Positions 24,980-33,573 of a stretch of 33,573 nucleotides of DNA are shown here, piece by piece. A program made the translations under genes and the position numbers. Location: assembly GCA_964429355.1 (NCBI GenBank), contig CAYSCH010000059.1, positions 1 through 33,573 of the forward strand, read 5' to 3'. The notes below the pieces were generated by a model. It worked only from the letters and a program-made list of their open reading frames with translations, ran no database searches and was not told the DNA's origin. The DNA comes from JAAYAY01 sp964429355. Lineage in GTDB: Bacteria; Planctomycetota; Planctomycetia; Pirellulales; Thermoguttaceae. Within the stretch, counting starts at the first letter, position 1, and every line of letters begins with the position of its first letter.

Positions 24980-26505
24980 ATGCCCCAGCGTCTCTCCCGC
25001 CGCTCGCTCCTGAAACAGGCCACCGCAGCCACCGCCCTGGCGGTGCTGCCACTCGGCCGCTCGCAGTCGGCAGAGACCTCTCGGTCCTGGCACGACGCGA
25101 CTCTCAACTACCTGCAGAGCCTCGCCAAAAAAGATGGCGGATTTGGCTGGGCCGGCCAGCCCTTCTCCCACCTCACCCCCACCCACGCCGCTATCGGCTG
25201 CTACCACCTTCTCAAACGCCTGCCGCCAGATTCCGATCGGCTGACCCGGTTCGTACGCGAAAATCATCCCAAACAGTGGAAGGGACAGCTAGAACAGGAA
25301 CATCGAGAATTCGAATTCCAGCAGATCCAGTCGCTGCTCTGGCTGGACGCCGACCCTTCGGGCTTCAGAGCACAGGTTGCCGGCTGGAAAGAGCCGGTCC
25401 CTTACATGCAGGCCTACGAAAAGGATCGGAACCCCGTCTTTCGTTTTCAGCTGACGGCCTTCACCTGCCGCAAGCTGCTCGGCCTGCCACTCGAAGACAT
25501 CCACCCTTCCTTTACCGACTATCTGATCGCGCGGCGCCGCGACAACGGAAGTTTCAACGCCCTTCCCGCATCCGACGGCAGTGACGGCCATGTCATGAAT
25601 ACCCTCTGGGGCCTCCAGGCCCTGGAAATCCTCGGCCGATCCGCAGAAATGAAGGCGAACACTGTCGCTTGGCTTCATGACTGCCAGCGGCGCGACGGAG
25701 GATTCACCTACCAGCCCCGGCCGAAATTTGCCGGCGAGGTGGATCTTGCCTACACCTGGGCCGCCGTGAAATCGCTGCAGATCCTCGGAGCAGAGCCCAA
25801 AGACCGCCAGGCGGCGGTCCGGTCCGTGTGGTCCTGCTGGAATCACGACGGCGGATTCGGTGACCGACCCGGCTGGCGAAGCAACGCCCCCGCCACCTTT
25901 TACGCCCTCGACACGCTTCAGACTCTAGGCGCATTGGATGCGCCGCCGCCTGCCGATCATCCTACGGTGTCTGCCCCAGTACTTTCACTTCCTCCGAAAC
26001 TCCAGGTGTTCTCGGTGTTGCTGGAAGGGCACGGTACCGGCAGCCCCGCCGACGCTGTCGAACTTGCCCGCTGCCTGCGAATTCACCTTTGGGGCGCCAA
26101 GACTTCGTTCGCTCCCACGAGGACCAATGGCGCTGGTGGAACAATCCGGCCATCCGTCGCCCCATGGTTTCCCTGGTGGCAGTTTCCCCACGCGATCCCT
26201 TCGAGACCGGTGCTCCCGAAAAAGGCATCCATCTCCGTCTTCGCACCGCCTGGACCAACACAACTCAGGGACAGTTGGTTGAACCCCTTTCCCAGTTCGT
26301 CTCCCTCACCGTCGACGGCGTCAAGGTAGATGCGGAGGAAGTGACCAAACGTGCCGGTCGAAACCGCAACGCATTGAGCGATCAATACTATCTCTGGCGA
26401 ATAGCCGATCTCACACCGGAAGAACACAACGCCACGGCCATCGTCAGAGTGCTCGAGTCGGGGGAAGAGCTATCGAAAACCATTGCGTTTGGAGCCAAAT
26501 CCTGA
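24980..26505 (+). pseudogene. Tat-exported prenyltransferase-repeat protein, frameshifted with missing middle
   Basis: The frame from 24980 starts with a Tat signal (MPQRLSRRSLLKQATAA, cleaved near SQSA) and carries four prenyltransferase/squalene-oxidase-type repeats (GGFGW, GSFNA, GGFTY, GGFGD, each followed by an A-x-x-L-L-type helix) to about residue 330. Near 26085-26100 the reading shifts by two: LRIHLWGAK in one frame joins FVRSHEDQWRWWNNPAIRR in the other, which then runs on to a stop at 26505. From memory of related planctomycete proteins, roughly 150 residues normally lie between these segments. So a central block is missing and the frame is broken. Either the gene is a pseudogene or the assembly lost a piece. 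The first frame would end at 26329. Confidence 0.75.
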
Positions 26506-26888
26506 GCTGCCCAGGCAACCCCGACAACCACCACCTGACACTTCCGTCTCCAAACACGTCGCACCTCGGTGTTCAGCCCGTAGTCAGTGAACACAAATGT
26601 CCACGAATCATGTCGACTGAACACACCACACCCTCTTCCGGTGGACAGCCATCTCCCGGCCTAAGTCTATGGCACATTGCGTCTTGCGTTGACATGTCAC
26701 AATTCGTTCCCCCTCCGGCACGACAGTTGCTCTCTTCCGCCCAACACTGGGAAACGAAGGGCCGGCTACAACGTGAGCAGCCGTCTCCAAAGGGCTCTGT
26801 AGGATCCGGGAGGGGCGCCAGCGCTCCCCACGGATCGAGCCCTCCCCAAACTATCAGCAGGACGTTGTAGCTTGTGGAGCATGAGATT
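26506..26888. other. Intergenic region, 383 bases
   Basis: No convincing gene. It includes the undecamer GTAGGATCCGG at 26799 and a GC-rich imperfect hairpin (GGGGCGCCAGCGCTCCCC, near 26813-26830). The ribosome site of the thioredoxin-like gene, GTGGAG, is at its end. Confidence 0.4.
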
Positions 26889-27341
26889 ATGACGACGCTT
26901 TTGATGGCCGTAGTGTTGCAGGCAGGTATCGCGGGGGCGAGCGAGCAGACGTATGCCGAGGCCTATTATCAGAGCACACAGAGCGGCCGCCCTTTGGTGG
27001 TCATGTTGGGGGCCGATTGGTGCCCCGCCTGTGTGAAACTCAAGAACTCGATCATGCCGCAGGTCGCCCAGGCGGGCACCCTGGCCAACGTCGAATTGGC
27101 CTATGTCGACGTCGATAAGGAACCGGCGCTGGCCAGGCAGCTTGTCAAAGGCGGCTCTATCCCTCAACTCGTCTGCTTCGAGAGAGGACCCAAAGGTTGG
27201 GAAAGCCGGTACATGATCGGTGCTCAAAGCCCGGCCAGGATAGCCCAGTTCATCGCCGGCACGGACGCCAAGACACCGGAGAGGAAACCCTTTTCCTTCA
27301 CCTTCGGAACAATCACTCGCGCAATCGGTTTCGACGATTAG
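26889..27341 (+). CDS. Secreted thioredoxin-like protein, WCPAC
   Basis: 150 residues. The signal peptide (about 1-18, MTTLLMAVVLQAGIAGAS) is followed by a thioredoxin fold with the redox pair W-C-P-A-C (near residue 45) and the cis-proline segment GGSIPQLVCF. Length and layout match exported thioredoxin-like reductases or thiol carriers. It should act outside the cytoplasm on disulfides, possibly helping the Cys-rich exported proteins in this genome, but no link is shown. The ATG at 26889 was chosen over the GTG at 26874 because GGAG lies at the right distance. It is monocistronic. Confidence 0.87.
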   Translation: MTTLLMAVVLQAGIAGASEQTYAEAYYQSTQSGRPLVVMLGADWCPACVKLKNSIMPQVAQAGTLANVELAYVDVDKEPALARQLVKGGSIPQLVCFERGPKGWESRYMIGAQSPARIAQFIAGTDAKTPERKPFSFTFGTITRAIGFDD

Positions 27342-27710
27342 GCTGCTGGCCGAAATCTTCCCCCGAGGAACATGCCCAGGAATCGACCAGCCAACGGCCC
27401 GTGGGGGACCACTTCGTCCGCTGTGATAAGACAACACCCCAAGGACAGGTGCCGAACCACTCCAGCCGGATCAGTGCTGTCCCAGATTGCAGACGCTGAC
27501 ACTCCAGGGGCGCAACCGATCTTCAACCTTGCCAATTCGCCATGGGCTGCCAGGCGACTCCCCCGTCGGTAGCCCGTCTGGCATTTCTTGGGTGCTCTGC
27601 ATCGGCTGGCATCGCCCTCCCGCTTTGTTCAGAATGGAGTTGAACGCCGCACGGCGGAACGGCCTCCAGCAGAACGCAGATTGCACTCAAGAAGTGGGGA
27701 GTCACCAGAA
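27342..27710. other. Intergenic region, 369 bases, nothing seen
   Basis: No gene, hairpin with T-tract or promoter pair stands out. GGGGAG precedes the ATG at 27711. Confidence 0.35.
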
Positions 27711-29123
27711 ATGGCACAGCGGATTGACCGACGACGTTTCTTTCAGACCGGAACCGCAGCCGCGGTCGGACTATCAGGGGCCGCCTCCCTCGTGGTCCAT
27801 GCGGCCGAGCCAACCTCGGACGTTGCAGTGATCGACGAAGCCCCCAGGAAGACCCCGGTCCTTGAAGAGGTCGACGTCGTTGTCTGTGGAGCCGGGCCTG
27901 CCGGCGTGGCGGCGGCAATCGCCTCTGCCCGTTCCGGAGCGACCACGCGGCTTATCGAGCTGAATGGCTGCCTCGGTGGCGTCTGGACGGCCGGGTTACT
28001 GAGCTGGATTCTCGACACTAGCCACAAGACCGGCCTCTTACCCGAAATGCTCGGCCGCCTGGAGAAGCGCGGCGGCCTGACCCGCCATGGCGGGCTGGGC
28101 TACGATGTCGAGGAAATGAAGCTCCTTCTCGAAGACATGTGCCAGGAAGCTGGGGTGCGAATCCGCCTCCACACACGCGTTTGCGATGCCGTTCGCAGCT
28201 CCGCGGGACGGCTCGAAGCCGTGATCACCGACTCGAAGTCGGGGCGCGAGGCATTTCGGGCCAAGAGCTTCATTGACGCCTCCGGCGACGGGGACCTCGC
28301 CGCCCAGGCGGGATGTGGATTCGACTACGGCAGTCCCGATAGCGGCCAGGCCCAGCCGATGAGTTTCATCTGCCTCCTGTCGGGCATTGAAGCCGAGCCG
28401 ATGATACCGTTCGTTCGCGGGCTGGCGGAACCGGCCAACTGGGCGTCCCCCAAAGACAATTTGCGAAAAGCCATGAACGATGCCGGCGTGGATCCCTCCT
28501 ACGGAATGCCCACCCTGTTCTACATCCGGCCCGGCCTCTTCTGCCTGATGGCAAACCATGAATACGGAGTGTCCGGCACTGACACCGACGAAATCACGGC
28601 AGCCAGTCTGCGAGGCCGGGCGGAGGTCCACCGGTTGGTCAACGCCCTGCGGGCCACGGGAGGAGCGTGGAAGGACGTTCGTATTATCGCCACACCCGAG
28701 CACATCGGTGTTCGCGAGGGGCGGCGCATCCACGGACGCTACACCGTGATAACCGAGGACCTCGTTAAGGGAACCACTCACGAGGATGCAGTCTGCCAGG
28801 TTCGATTCCGAGTGGACGTCCACTCGACCGATCCGAAACAGACCAAGGGAATTGCCGCCAAGGGAATTCGGGCCAAGCCCTACGACGTCCCCTACCGGGC
28901 CCTGGTAGCCAAGGACGTGGACGGCCTGTTAATGGCCGGGAGGAACATCAGCGGCGACTTCATCGCCCATTCCAGCTACCGGGTGACGGGCGATGCCGTT
29001 CCCATGGGCGAGGCGGCGGGTGTTGCCGCCGCCTTGGCGGCCAAGAACGGCCGACTACCCCACGAATTGCCCTGGCCCGAAATTCGCCGGCAGCGCGACG
29101 CTTTGGTTTCTGCGGAAGGGTGA
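27711..29123 (+). CDS. Tat-exported FAD-dependent oxidoreductase
   Basis: 470 residues. The twin-arginine signal is R-R-R-F-F (7-11) with a hydrophobic stretch ending near HAAE. The FAD-binding Rossmann motif VVVCGAGPAGVAAAIASA is at about 56-73, with GxGxxG at 60-65. GGVWTAGLLSW follows, then FIDASGDGDLAAQAG and, near the end, GLLMAGRNISGDFIAHSSYRVTGDAVPMGEAAG, which closes the FAD site. This is the FAD_oxidored (PF12831-like) family, common in planctomycetes, often linked to polysaccharide or sulfur compounds; the substrate here is unknown. GGGGAG lies about 10 bases before the start. The longer frame to 27588 has no support. Confidence 0.92.
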   Translation: MAQRIDRRRFFQTGTAAAVGLSGAASLVVHAAEPTSDVAVIDEAPRKTPVLEEVDVVVCGAGPAGVAAAIASARSGATTRLIELNGCLGGVWTAGLLSWILDTSHKTGLLPEMLGRLEKRGGLTRHGGLGYDVEEMKLLLEDMCQEAGVRIRLHTRVCDAVRSSAGRLEAVITDSKSGREAFRAKSFIDASGDGDLAAQAGCGFDYGSPDSGQAQPMSFICLLSGIEAEPMIPFVRGLAEPANWASPKDNLRKAMNDAGVDPSYGMPTLFYIRPGLFCLMANHEYGVSGTDTDEITAASLRGRAEVHRLVNALRATGGAWKDVRIIATPEHIGVREGRRIHGRYTVITEDLVKGTTHEDAVCQVRFRVDVHSTDPKQTKGIAAKGIRAKPYDVPYRALVAKDVDGLLMAGRNISGDFIAHSSYRVTGDAVPMGEAAGVAAALAAKNGRLPHELPWPEIRRQRDALVSAEG

Positions 29124-29330
29124 CCGGCCTGCGAGCCAGGCTTGCCGATCAGCCATGTCGCACGGCACAATGAAGTCAAGCCGAGGCTCGCTGCACAAGG
29201 CAACCTTGGCTGTTATGCCAACGAAAGAATCCCCACCTTTCGAGTCCTGTGATCCCCATGCCACGCGGCACCCGTTTTCTCGTCGGGCTGCCAGGCAACG
29301 CATGGACCGACTGATTGAAGGCGAACACCG

Positions 29331-29750
29331 ATGCGAACGAAAGACCTCATCGAGGTTCTCAAGCGTTTTGACCCCGAATCGAAAGTTCGGCTGTGCGTCA
29401 ACATGCCAGGACGCGTGATCGAGACACACGATACCGTTTGGGTAGCCGATTACGGCGAGGGCCCTCAGATCAACGCCGCCCTCGATTTCCGCCCCTTCTC
29501 GGTCTATGTCGGCTGCGGGCTGGAGCAGTTCGTCCGCAAGGTATCGGAAATCGCCGTGGACCTTGGCCAGTACGAAAACCCTGAGACCTCTGCCAAGGTC
29601 CGCGATTTCTACATACTCCACCAGGAACTCGATGAGCCCCTGAATTATCCCGATTTCGACTACGACGACTGGATTCCTCCCAGGACCCTCTCCGGCCAAT
29701 ACAACGAGCACATCGCCCGCATTCTCAAGGAAAAGTTCCTGCAGGATTGA
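29331..29750 (+). CDS. Conserved-looking small protein of unknown function
   Basis: 139 residues, no signal peptide, no membrane helix. Mixed alpha/beta composition, opening MRTKDLIEVLKRFDPESKVRL and containing an acidic aromatic stretch (DFDYDDWIPPR). GAAGG precedes the ATG. The opening resembles small proteins that start with a short helix and the phrase LIEVLKRFDPESKV, which I have seen as unannotated in planctomycetes. No function can be given. Its stop is 8 bases before the terminator of the converging gene. Confidence 0.78.
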   Translation: MRTKDLIEVLKRFDPESKVRLCVNMPGRVIETHDTVWVADYGEGPQINAALDFRPFSVYVGCGLEQFVRKVSEIAVDLGQYENPETSAKVRDFYILHQELDEPLNYPDFDYDDWIPPRTLSGQYNEHIARILKEKFLQD

Positions 29751-29757
29751 TGGACCA

Positions 29758-29800
29758 GAAAAATTGCCCGCCGAACGCGGGGCAGGGTGCATTCGGCGGG
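29758..29800 (-). terminator. Rho-independent terminator of the secreted protein gene
   Basis: CCCGCCGAA (29767-29775) and TTCGGCGGG (29792-29800) form a 9-bp stem with a 16-base loop. On the minus strand the stem is followed by CAATTTTTC. It lies 58 bases after the stop at 29858. Confidence 0.7.
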
Positions 29801-29857
29801 ACTTGGCAACCGGCATCTCTCGGCAGCTCTTTCAAGCAGCCCAGCTTACCGGTAGTC

Positions 29858-30559
29858 TCAGTGGGCTTTCCATCCCATCACGACCTGCTCGGAAGCGAAC
29901 AGAGCTTCGCCGAGAAAGTTGACCGCTTGATCCGAGGCATGCTCGCGAATCACCGAACCGAGCTTCTCTCCCAGCAGGTTAATGATGGCTCTGCCCTCCT
30001 TCTCGGGGATATTCTTCGTCTCCACACAGAGGGCGGCGTCGTACTTCTTCTCCAACCCGCCGAGCAGCGCCGCCGGATTGCTCGCCACGTTGGCGAGATC
30101 TGCCTGATTGTCGGCCACGTAGATCCAGTCGCCACGGAGACGAACATAGACCTGCTTGCCCGACTCGGTTCCGATCACGCGGTAAATCCTGTCGCCGACC
30201 TGTTCGGTTTCCTTGATGTAGCTGCCGAGATCCGAGCGCAGCCCCTCCGGATCCGTGACCGGCACGAAACCATAGGCGCTCAGCCCGCCACCCAGTTGGA
30301 TCACCACTCCCCAGGGGCGGGTTGCGTCCAGCCCGCGTGCCCCTTGTCCCTCGGCAAACAGTTTGAGCATACTCGCCAGCCAAGTAGGAAGGTCAGAGAC
30401 CTTGGCCAGTTCGCCGATTCCCCCCGTGTCGCCTTGGAGATCCTGCTGGGCGGTTAAAGAGAGGACAACAATCGGCTTGGGGCCGGCGGCCTCGGCCTTG
30501 GTGCCCAACAAGCCAATCGCCAGGGCCATGCACAAGGCCAACGATACCAGGTACTTCAT
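29858..30559 (-). CDS. Secreted protein of unknown function
   Basis: 233 residues. ATG at 30559 follows GGAGG. The signal peptide ends in AEA (residue 24 or so). The mature protein is a soluble alpha/beta fold with segments VVVLSLTAQQDLQ, WGVVIQLGGGLSAYGFVPV and YRVIGTESGKQVYVRLRGDWIYVAD. It resembles a planctomycete group of exported proteins starting with GPKP-V-VLSL; I know no function. It converges with the small protein at 29331. Two tandem repeats (30640-30677) stand upstream. Confidence 0.8.
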   Translation of the reverse strand: MKYLVSLALCMALAIGLLGTKAEAAGPKPIVVLSLTAQQDLQGDTGGIGELAKVSDLPTWLASMLKLFAEGQGARGLDATRPWGVVIQLGGGLSAYGFVPVTDPEGLRSDLGSYIKETEQVGDRIYRVIGTESGKQVYVRLRGDWIYVADNQADLANVASNPAALLGGLEKKYDAALCVETKNIPEKEGRAIINLLGEKLGSVIREHASDQAVNFLGEALFASEQVVMGWKAH

Positions 30560-30639
30560 TTCAGAACCTCCATCGAACGGTGAAAGAAGGAGATCCGCCC
30601 GGCTCCAATCCAGGGCGGCGAGAGCAACCTCACTTTCCA

Positions 30640-30677
30640 TTACAGGAAATTCCCGCCCAGCTTACAGAAATTCCCGC
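30640..30677 (-). promoter_or_regulatory. Two tandem repeats upstream of the secreted protein gene
   Basis: On the minus strand GCGGGAATTTCTGTAA (30662-30677) is followed by GCGGGAATTTCCTGTAA (30640-30656), 21-22 bases apart, close to two DNA turns. They lie 80-120 bases before the start at 30559 and just past the end of the ECF sigma gene. An activator site or an ECF-type -35 are both possible. Confidence 0.45.
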
Positions 30678-30769
30678 ATGATCCGGACTTCTGGGAGGAA
30701 CCGGTGCGGCGCGCGAAGTCGGATCGACTTGAAGCCACAGGAGTTACGTTGCCTCTCCGCGATATCCGT

Positions 30770-31531
30770 TCAATCGCTCAGCGAGGCGAACAGCCGGCGG
30801 ATTTCGTCGTCCACGTCTGCCGGATCGGTAAGTGTCTGGGCGATCTCGGCCCGCAAAACCAGCCGGTAACGAGTGCGGAGGCGGTGGACGGCAACCATCG
30901 CGGCCCCCTCGGTCATACCCAGCCGTCTTGCGGCCTCGGCATAGGCGCCTTCCCCAACGGCACCAGCCAGAAACGGCGACAGCGTTTCGAACTGTTTCTC
31001 CTTGCCGGCCCGGGCCATGTTCTCGCGAAGCTGCCCCAGCACCCTTTCCAGCAAGGCAACCGTCCATCGGCGGTCATAGAGTCGTTCGGCGGTCACGTGG
31101 TCTGCCGGTTCAGCCTGACAACAAAACTCACCCCGGTTGAAGTCGAGCGAAAGAACCGGCTGCCCCCCGCCACGTTTCTGAGCCTGACTCTTGGCGTGCT
31201 CGTTCGCGAGGAAATTGCGGAAGGCCGTTAACAGGAACGAGCGGAATCGTCCCCGTTCCCGCTCCGCCACCGCAATCGTGTTTCTTTCGAGAAGCAGAGC
31301 GAAGAACTCCTGCACAGCGTCCTGTGCCTCATGAACACCTCGGATTCGTCGGCGAGCATAGGCGTAAAGAGGTACCCAATAGCGGCGGCACAATTCTTCC
31401 AATGCGGTTTGCGAATGTGCCCCACTCCGCTGCCCCGCCGCCAGTACGAGACTCCACTGCGTGCTCGCGAAATCCGCAGCTCCAGAGGAAGGAGGGTGAT
31501 CATTGGAGTGAAAGGAAGACACAGCAGCCAC
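30770..31531 (-). CDS. Planctomycete-type ECF sigma factor
   Basis: 253 residues, longer than usual ECF factors. Region 2: LEELCRRYWVPLYAYARRR and DAVQEFFALLLERN. Then a linker with GRFRSFLLTAFRNFLANEHAK. Region 4: FLAGAVGEGAYAEAARRLGMTEGAAMVAVHRLRTRYR, with the helix-turn-helix. The layout matches the ECF groups of planctomycetes that travel with Ser/Thr kinases. The start is GTG with no clear ribosome site, and an alternative GTG lies 9 bases in. It follows the kinase gene on the same strand after 168 bases, so the two probably share a transcript, but no anti-sigma factor is visible. Confidence 0.9.
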   Translation of the reverse strand: MAAVSSFHSNDHPPSSGAADFASTQWSLVLAAGQRSGAHSQTALEELCRRYWVPLYAYARRRIRGVHEAQDAVQEFFALLLERNTIAVAERERGRFRSFLLTAFRNFLANEHAKSQAQKRGGGQPVLSLDFNRGEFCCQAEPADHVTAERLYDRRWTVALLERVLGQLRENMARAGKEKQFETLSPFLAGAVGEGAYAEAARRLGMTEGAAMVAVHRLRTRYRLVLRAEIAQTLTDPADVDDEIRRLFASLSD

Positions 31532-31699
31532 CCGTCAGGGTTCAGTCCGGCTCCTGGAGCCAATCAGCAGCAACGACTCGTCGAGCCAGCGAAACATACC
31601 GCAAGCACCCACGATACTGGCGTATTGGGTTAAACTACAATGGCAAAACACCCGGTAGAGGCTGCATCTCGCCGCCATCAACCGGGCGATTGATGGCGA

Positions 31700-33502
31700 T
31701 CAAGGAGGAAAAAGGGCCTTCATGAGTTGTTCGGCTTCCGGCCGCAATCTCTCGAACTGTTCTCGAATGGGGACGGCTGTGGGAGGTCCTGCGGAAATTG
31801 CAGTATTGTACCAGTGCAGAGCCTCGTCGCGGTGACCGAGTTGGGCGTGCGACATGGCAAGCACGAGGGCCGCCAACGGGAGCCGGCGGCCTCCGCCCGC
31901 ATCAATCTTCTCGAGTGCCACAATCGCTTCCTGCCACCTGCCCGAGCGATAGCAGACAAGCCCGAGTGTCTGATGGTACTGGGGTTCTTCGGGCATATGC
32001 CGCAAGGCCATCTTGGCCAATTCAACCGCGTTTTCAACCACATGAGCTTCCAGATCCGGCGAAGTGGTGATGACCCACGCCAGATCGTTGTAGATCTGTG
32101 CCAATTCGCGGCGTTGCTCCGAGTTCTGCGGCGTGCCCGAAACGGTCTTCTCCAACAGTTCGATGGCTCTTCGATAGTACTCTTCCGCCGTCATGTAGAT
32201 GAGTGTGCTCCGCTGTTTCTCCTGCTCGGCCCGATCTCGGGCCAAGTCGTGTCGGCGAGCCAGTCTTCGTTCGCGGACCGCAATGAGCGGCCCGGCAACC
32301 GCCAGTGCCAACAGCAGGCTGCCAAGCACCGCGATCATGGCAGCCAGAAGCGGATTCCTCGCACACCATCGCCAGGCACGAGTGGCGACTGTGACGGGAC
32401 GCGCCCCGATCGGCCGACCCTCGAGAAACCGCTGCAAGTCGCCCGCCAACTCGGCGGCCGACCCGTAGCGTCTGCCGGGATCTTTCTCCAGACATTTCAG
32501 ACAGATGGTTTCCAGGTCCCGCGGCACCAGAGCGTTGAGCGTCCGCGGCGACGGAGCCTCTTGTTCCATCACCTGACGGAAAAGCGAACTGAGGTTGCCC
32601 CGAAACGGACGTCCCCCTGTCAGCATCTCAAAAAGCACGACTCCCAGCGAATAGACGTCGGAGCGACGATCCACCGCCTGCGACTCGCCGCTGGCCTGCT
32701 CGGGCGCCATGTAGGCCGGGGTACCCAGAATGCGCCCCTCAAGAGTTATGCTCGTCTCGGTCGGTTCCCGCTTGGCAAGTCCAAAGTCGACCAGGTGCGG
32801 CTCGCCGTCCGCCCCGATCAGAATATTCGACGGTTTGAGATCGCGATGAACGATTGCCGCCCCGTGGGCATGATCCAATGCGCTGGCCACCTTCAGGCAG
32901 AGTTCGGCGGCCTCGCAAGGAGTCACCGGGTTTGTAGCCAGCCAGTCGGCCAGATTCGGCCCGTCCACGAATTCCTGGACAATGTACGCCTGGCCATTCT
33001 CGTAACCGAGTTCCAGAACCTTGACGATGTTGCCATGGTTCAGCCTCGCTGCCGCCCGGGCTTCGTGAAAGAACTCCTCGGCTTCAACCGCCGAGATCCG
33101 ATCACGGTAGGCGATCTTGATGGCAACCGTACGATCCAGTTCCCGATCGTGAGCCCGCCAGACGGAGCCGAAGCCCCCTGTGCCCACCTCCTCCAGAAGA
33201 TCGAAGTGGCCGAGGGACCGTGTCTCCGGGTCCGGATCGGAGATCAGGCTGAAGCGGTTTCCACACGAAGGGCAGGCCAGATTCCGCAGGGTCGAATCGG
33301 CGCACGTCTCGACCGGCCCGGCACAATTCGGGCAGCGGACCCGCACGGCCGGCATTTCGCCGGAATTGTCGAGCCCGGCCTGCAGCAGGCAGCCCTGGCA
33401 CAACCCGCCGAGGACTTCGCCTGAGACGATCGCGTGGCACTGAGGGCAGTGTTGGGGAACCGGCATACGTGCGTAGGATCTTGGGTAACGGGCCGCTGAC
33501 AC
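31700..33502 (-). CDS. Zinc-ribbon Ser/Thr protein kinase with TM and TPR repeats
   Basis: 600 residues. Two CxxC-CxxC ribbons open the protein (CPQC 19-22 with CQGC 35-38; CPNC 57-60 with CPSC 77-80). Hanks-type kinase domain 100-362: GTGGFG (107-112), Lys129, HRDLKPSN (219-226) with catalytic Asp221, DFG (239-241), MAPEQ. One membrane helix at about 385-408, then TPR-like helices from about 430 to 600 on the outer side. Residues needed for catalysis are intact. GTG at 33502 was chosen because AGAGGA lies at good distance; the ATG at 33466 has no ribosome site. The linked ECF sigma factor is the likely partner, directly or through a relay. Confidence 0.93.
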   Translation of the reverse strand: MSAARYPRSYARMPVPQHCPQCHAIVSGEVLGGLCQGCLLQAGLDNSGEMPAVRVRCPNCAGPVETCADSTLRNLACPSCGNRFSLISDPDPETRSLGHFDLLEEVGTGGFGSVWRAHDRELDRTVAIKIAYRDRISAVEAEEFFHEARAAARLNHGNIVKVLELGYENGQAYIVQEFVDGPNLADWLATNPVTPCEAAELCLKVASALDHAHGAAIVHRDLKPSNILIGADGEPHLVDFGLAKREPTETSITLEGRILGTPAYMAPEQASGESQAVDRRSDVYSLGVVLFEMLTGGRPFRGNLSSLFRQVMEQEAPSPRTLNALVPRDLETICLKCLEKDPGRRYGSAAELAGDLQRFLEGRPIGARPVTVATRAWRWCARNPLLAAMIAVLGSLLLALAVAGPLIAVRERRLARRHDLARDRAEQEKQRSTLIYMTAEEYYRRAIELLEKTVSGTPQNSEQRRELAQIYNDLAWVITTSPDLEAHVVENAVELAKMALRHMPEEPQYHQTLGLVCYRSGRWQEAIVALEKIDAGGGRRLPLAALVLAMSHAQLGHRDEALHWYNTAISAGPPTAVPIREQFERLRPEAEQLMKALFPP

Positions 33503-33573
33503 ACGGCGATTCCTCTGAGTTTATACCTCACGCGGCCATCAATGAGACATCCTCAAAACGCTGGAAGTTGAGG
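33503..33573. promoter_or_regulatory. Leader of the kinase gene, cut by the window edge
   Basis: 71 bases containing TATAAA (minus strand, near 33519-33524), which may be part of a -10 element. No -35 can be called. Confidence 0.3.

Noticed and set aside
29747..30457. 236-codon plus-strand frame opposite the secreted protein gene
   Set aside because: It lies antisense to a well-formed gene with signal peptide, ribosome site and terminator.

Overview
The window looks like chromosomal DNA of a planctomycete, probably Pirellulales or a relative. This rests on family content, since no rRNA or marker gene is present. The signs are: a GC-rich sequence with many large intergenic gaps; a Ser/Thr kinase with zinc ribbons, one membrane helix and TPR repeats, next to a large planctomycete-type ECF sigma factor; small secreted Cys/Pro-repeat proteins; a zinc-ribbon/GYF_2 membrane protein; and Tat-exported proteins of families common in that phylum. 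A run of 10 Ns at 19782-19791 marks a draft assembly.

Layout. 1-4.6 kb: a truncated Cys/Pro pentad-repeat secreted protein, a small lipoprotein, a GYF_2 membrane protein and, divergently, a lipoprotein-anchored DUF900-type alpha/beta hydrolase. 4.7-7.4 kb: an NtrC-type sigma-54 activator and a divergent NarL/LuxR response regulator across a long intergenic region with a perfect 16-bp palindrome. 7.5-9.2 kb: an ABHD17-like hydrolase and a second Cys/Pro-rich secreted protein. 9.7-14.7 kb: a membrane glycosyltransferase, converging on a 1204-residue LplT-PlsC-acyl-ACP-synthetase fusion. 15.1-18.8 kb: a CheY-like regulator, two or three secreted or membrane proteins of unknown function, and dispersed palindromic repeats. 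18.9-20.6 kb: a strong promoter with a long leader, an RsbV/RsbW-like antagonist and anti-sigma pair, and a tRNA-Asn with its own promoter and terminator. 20.9-24.6 kb: a short cytosolic protein and a tightly coupled two-gene operon (DUF6057-like membrane protein plus CxxCH/PD40 propeller). 25-29.1 kb: a disrupted Tat-exported prenyltransferase-repeat protein, a secreted thioredoxin-like protein and a Tat-exported FAD oxidoreductase. 29.3-33.5 kb: a small unknown protein, a secreted unknown protein behind two tandem 16-17 bp repeats, an ECF sigma factor and a Ser/Thr kinase.

How the genes work together. The window is rich in signalling parts without obvious partners: three response regulators with no histidine kinase, an RsbV/W pair with no sigma factor beside it, and a kinase-ECF sigma pair. 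The envelope is the other theme: phospholipid repair (LplT-Aas), a glycosyltransferase, lipoproteins and Cys/Pro-rich exported proteins. I did not find a defence system, CRISPR array, prophage or complete insertion sequence. The most unusual items are the palindromic repeat family at 16 kb, the DUF6057/heme-propeller operon, the twin Cys/Pro-pentad genes with similar promoter and leader sequences, and the internally deleted prenyltransferase-repeat gene.
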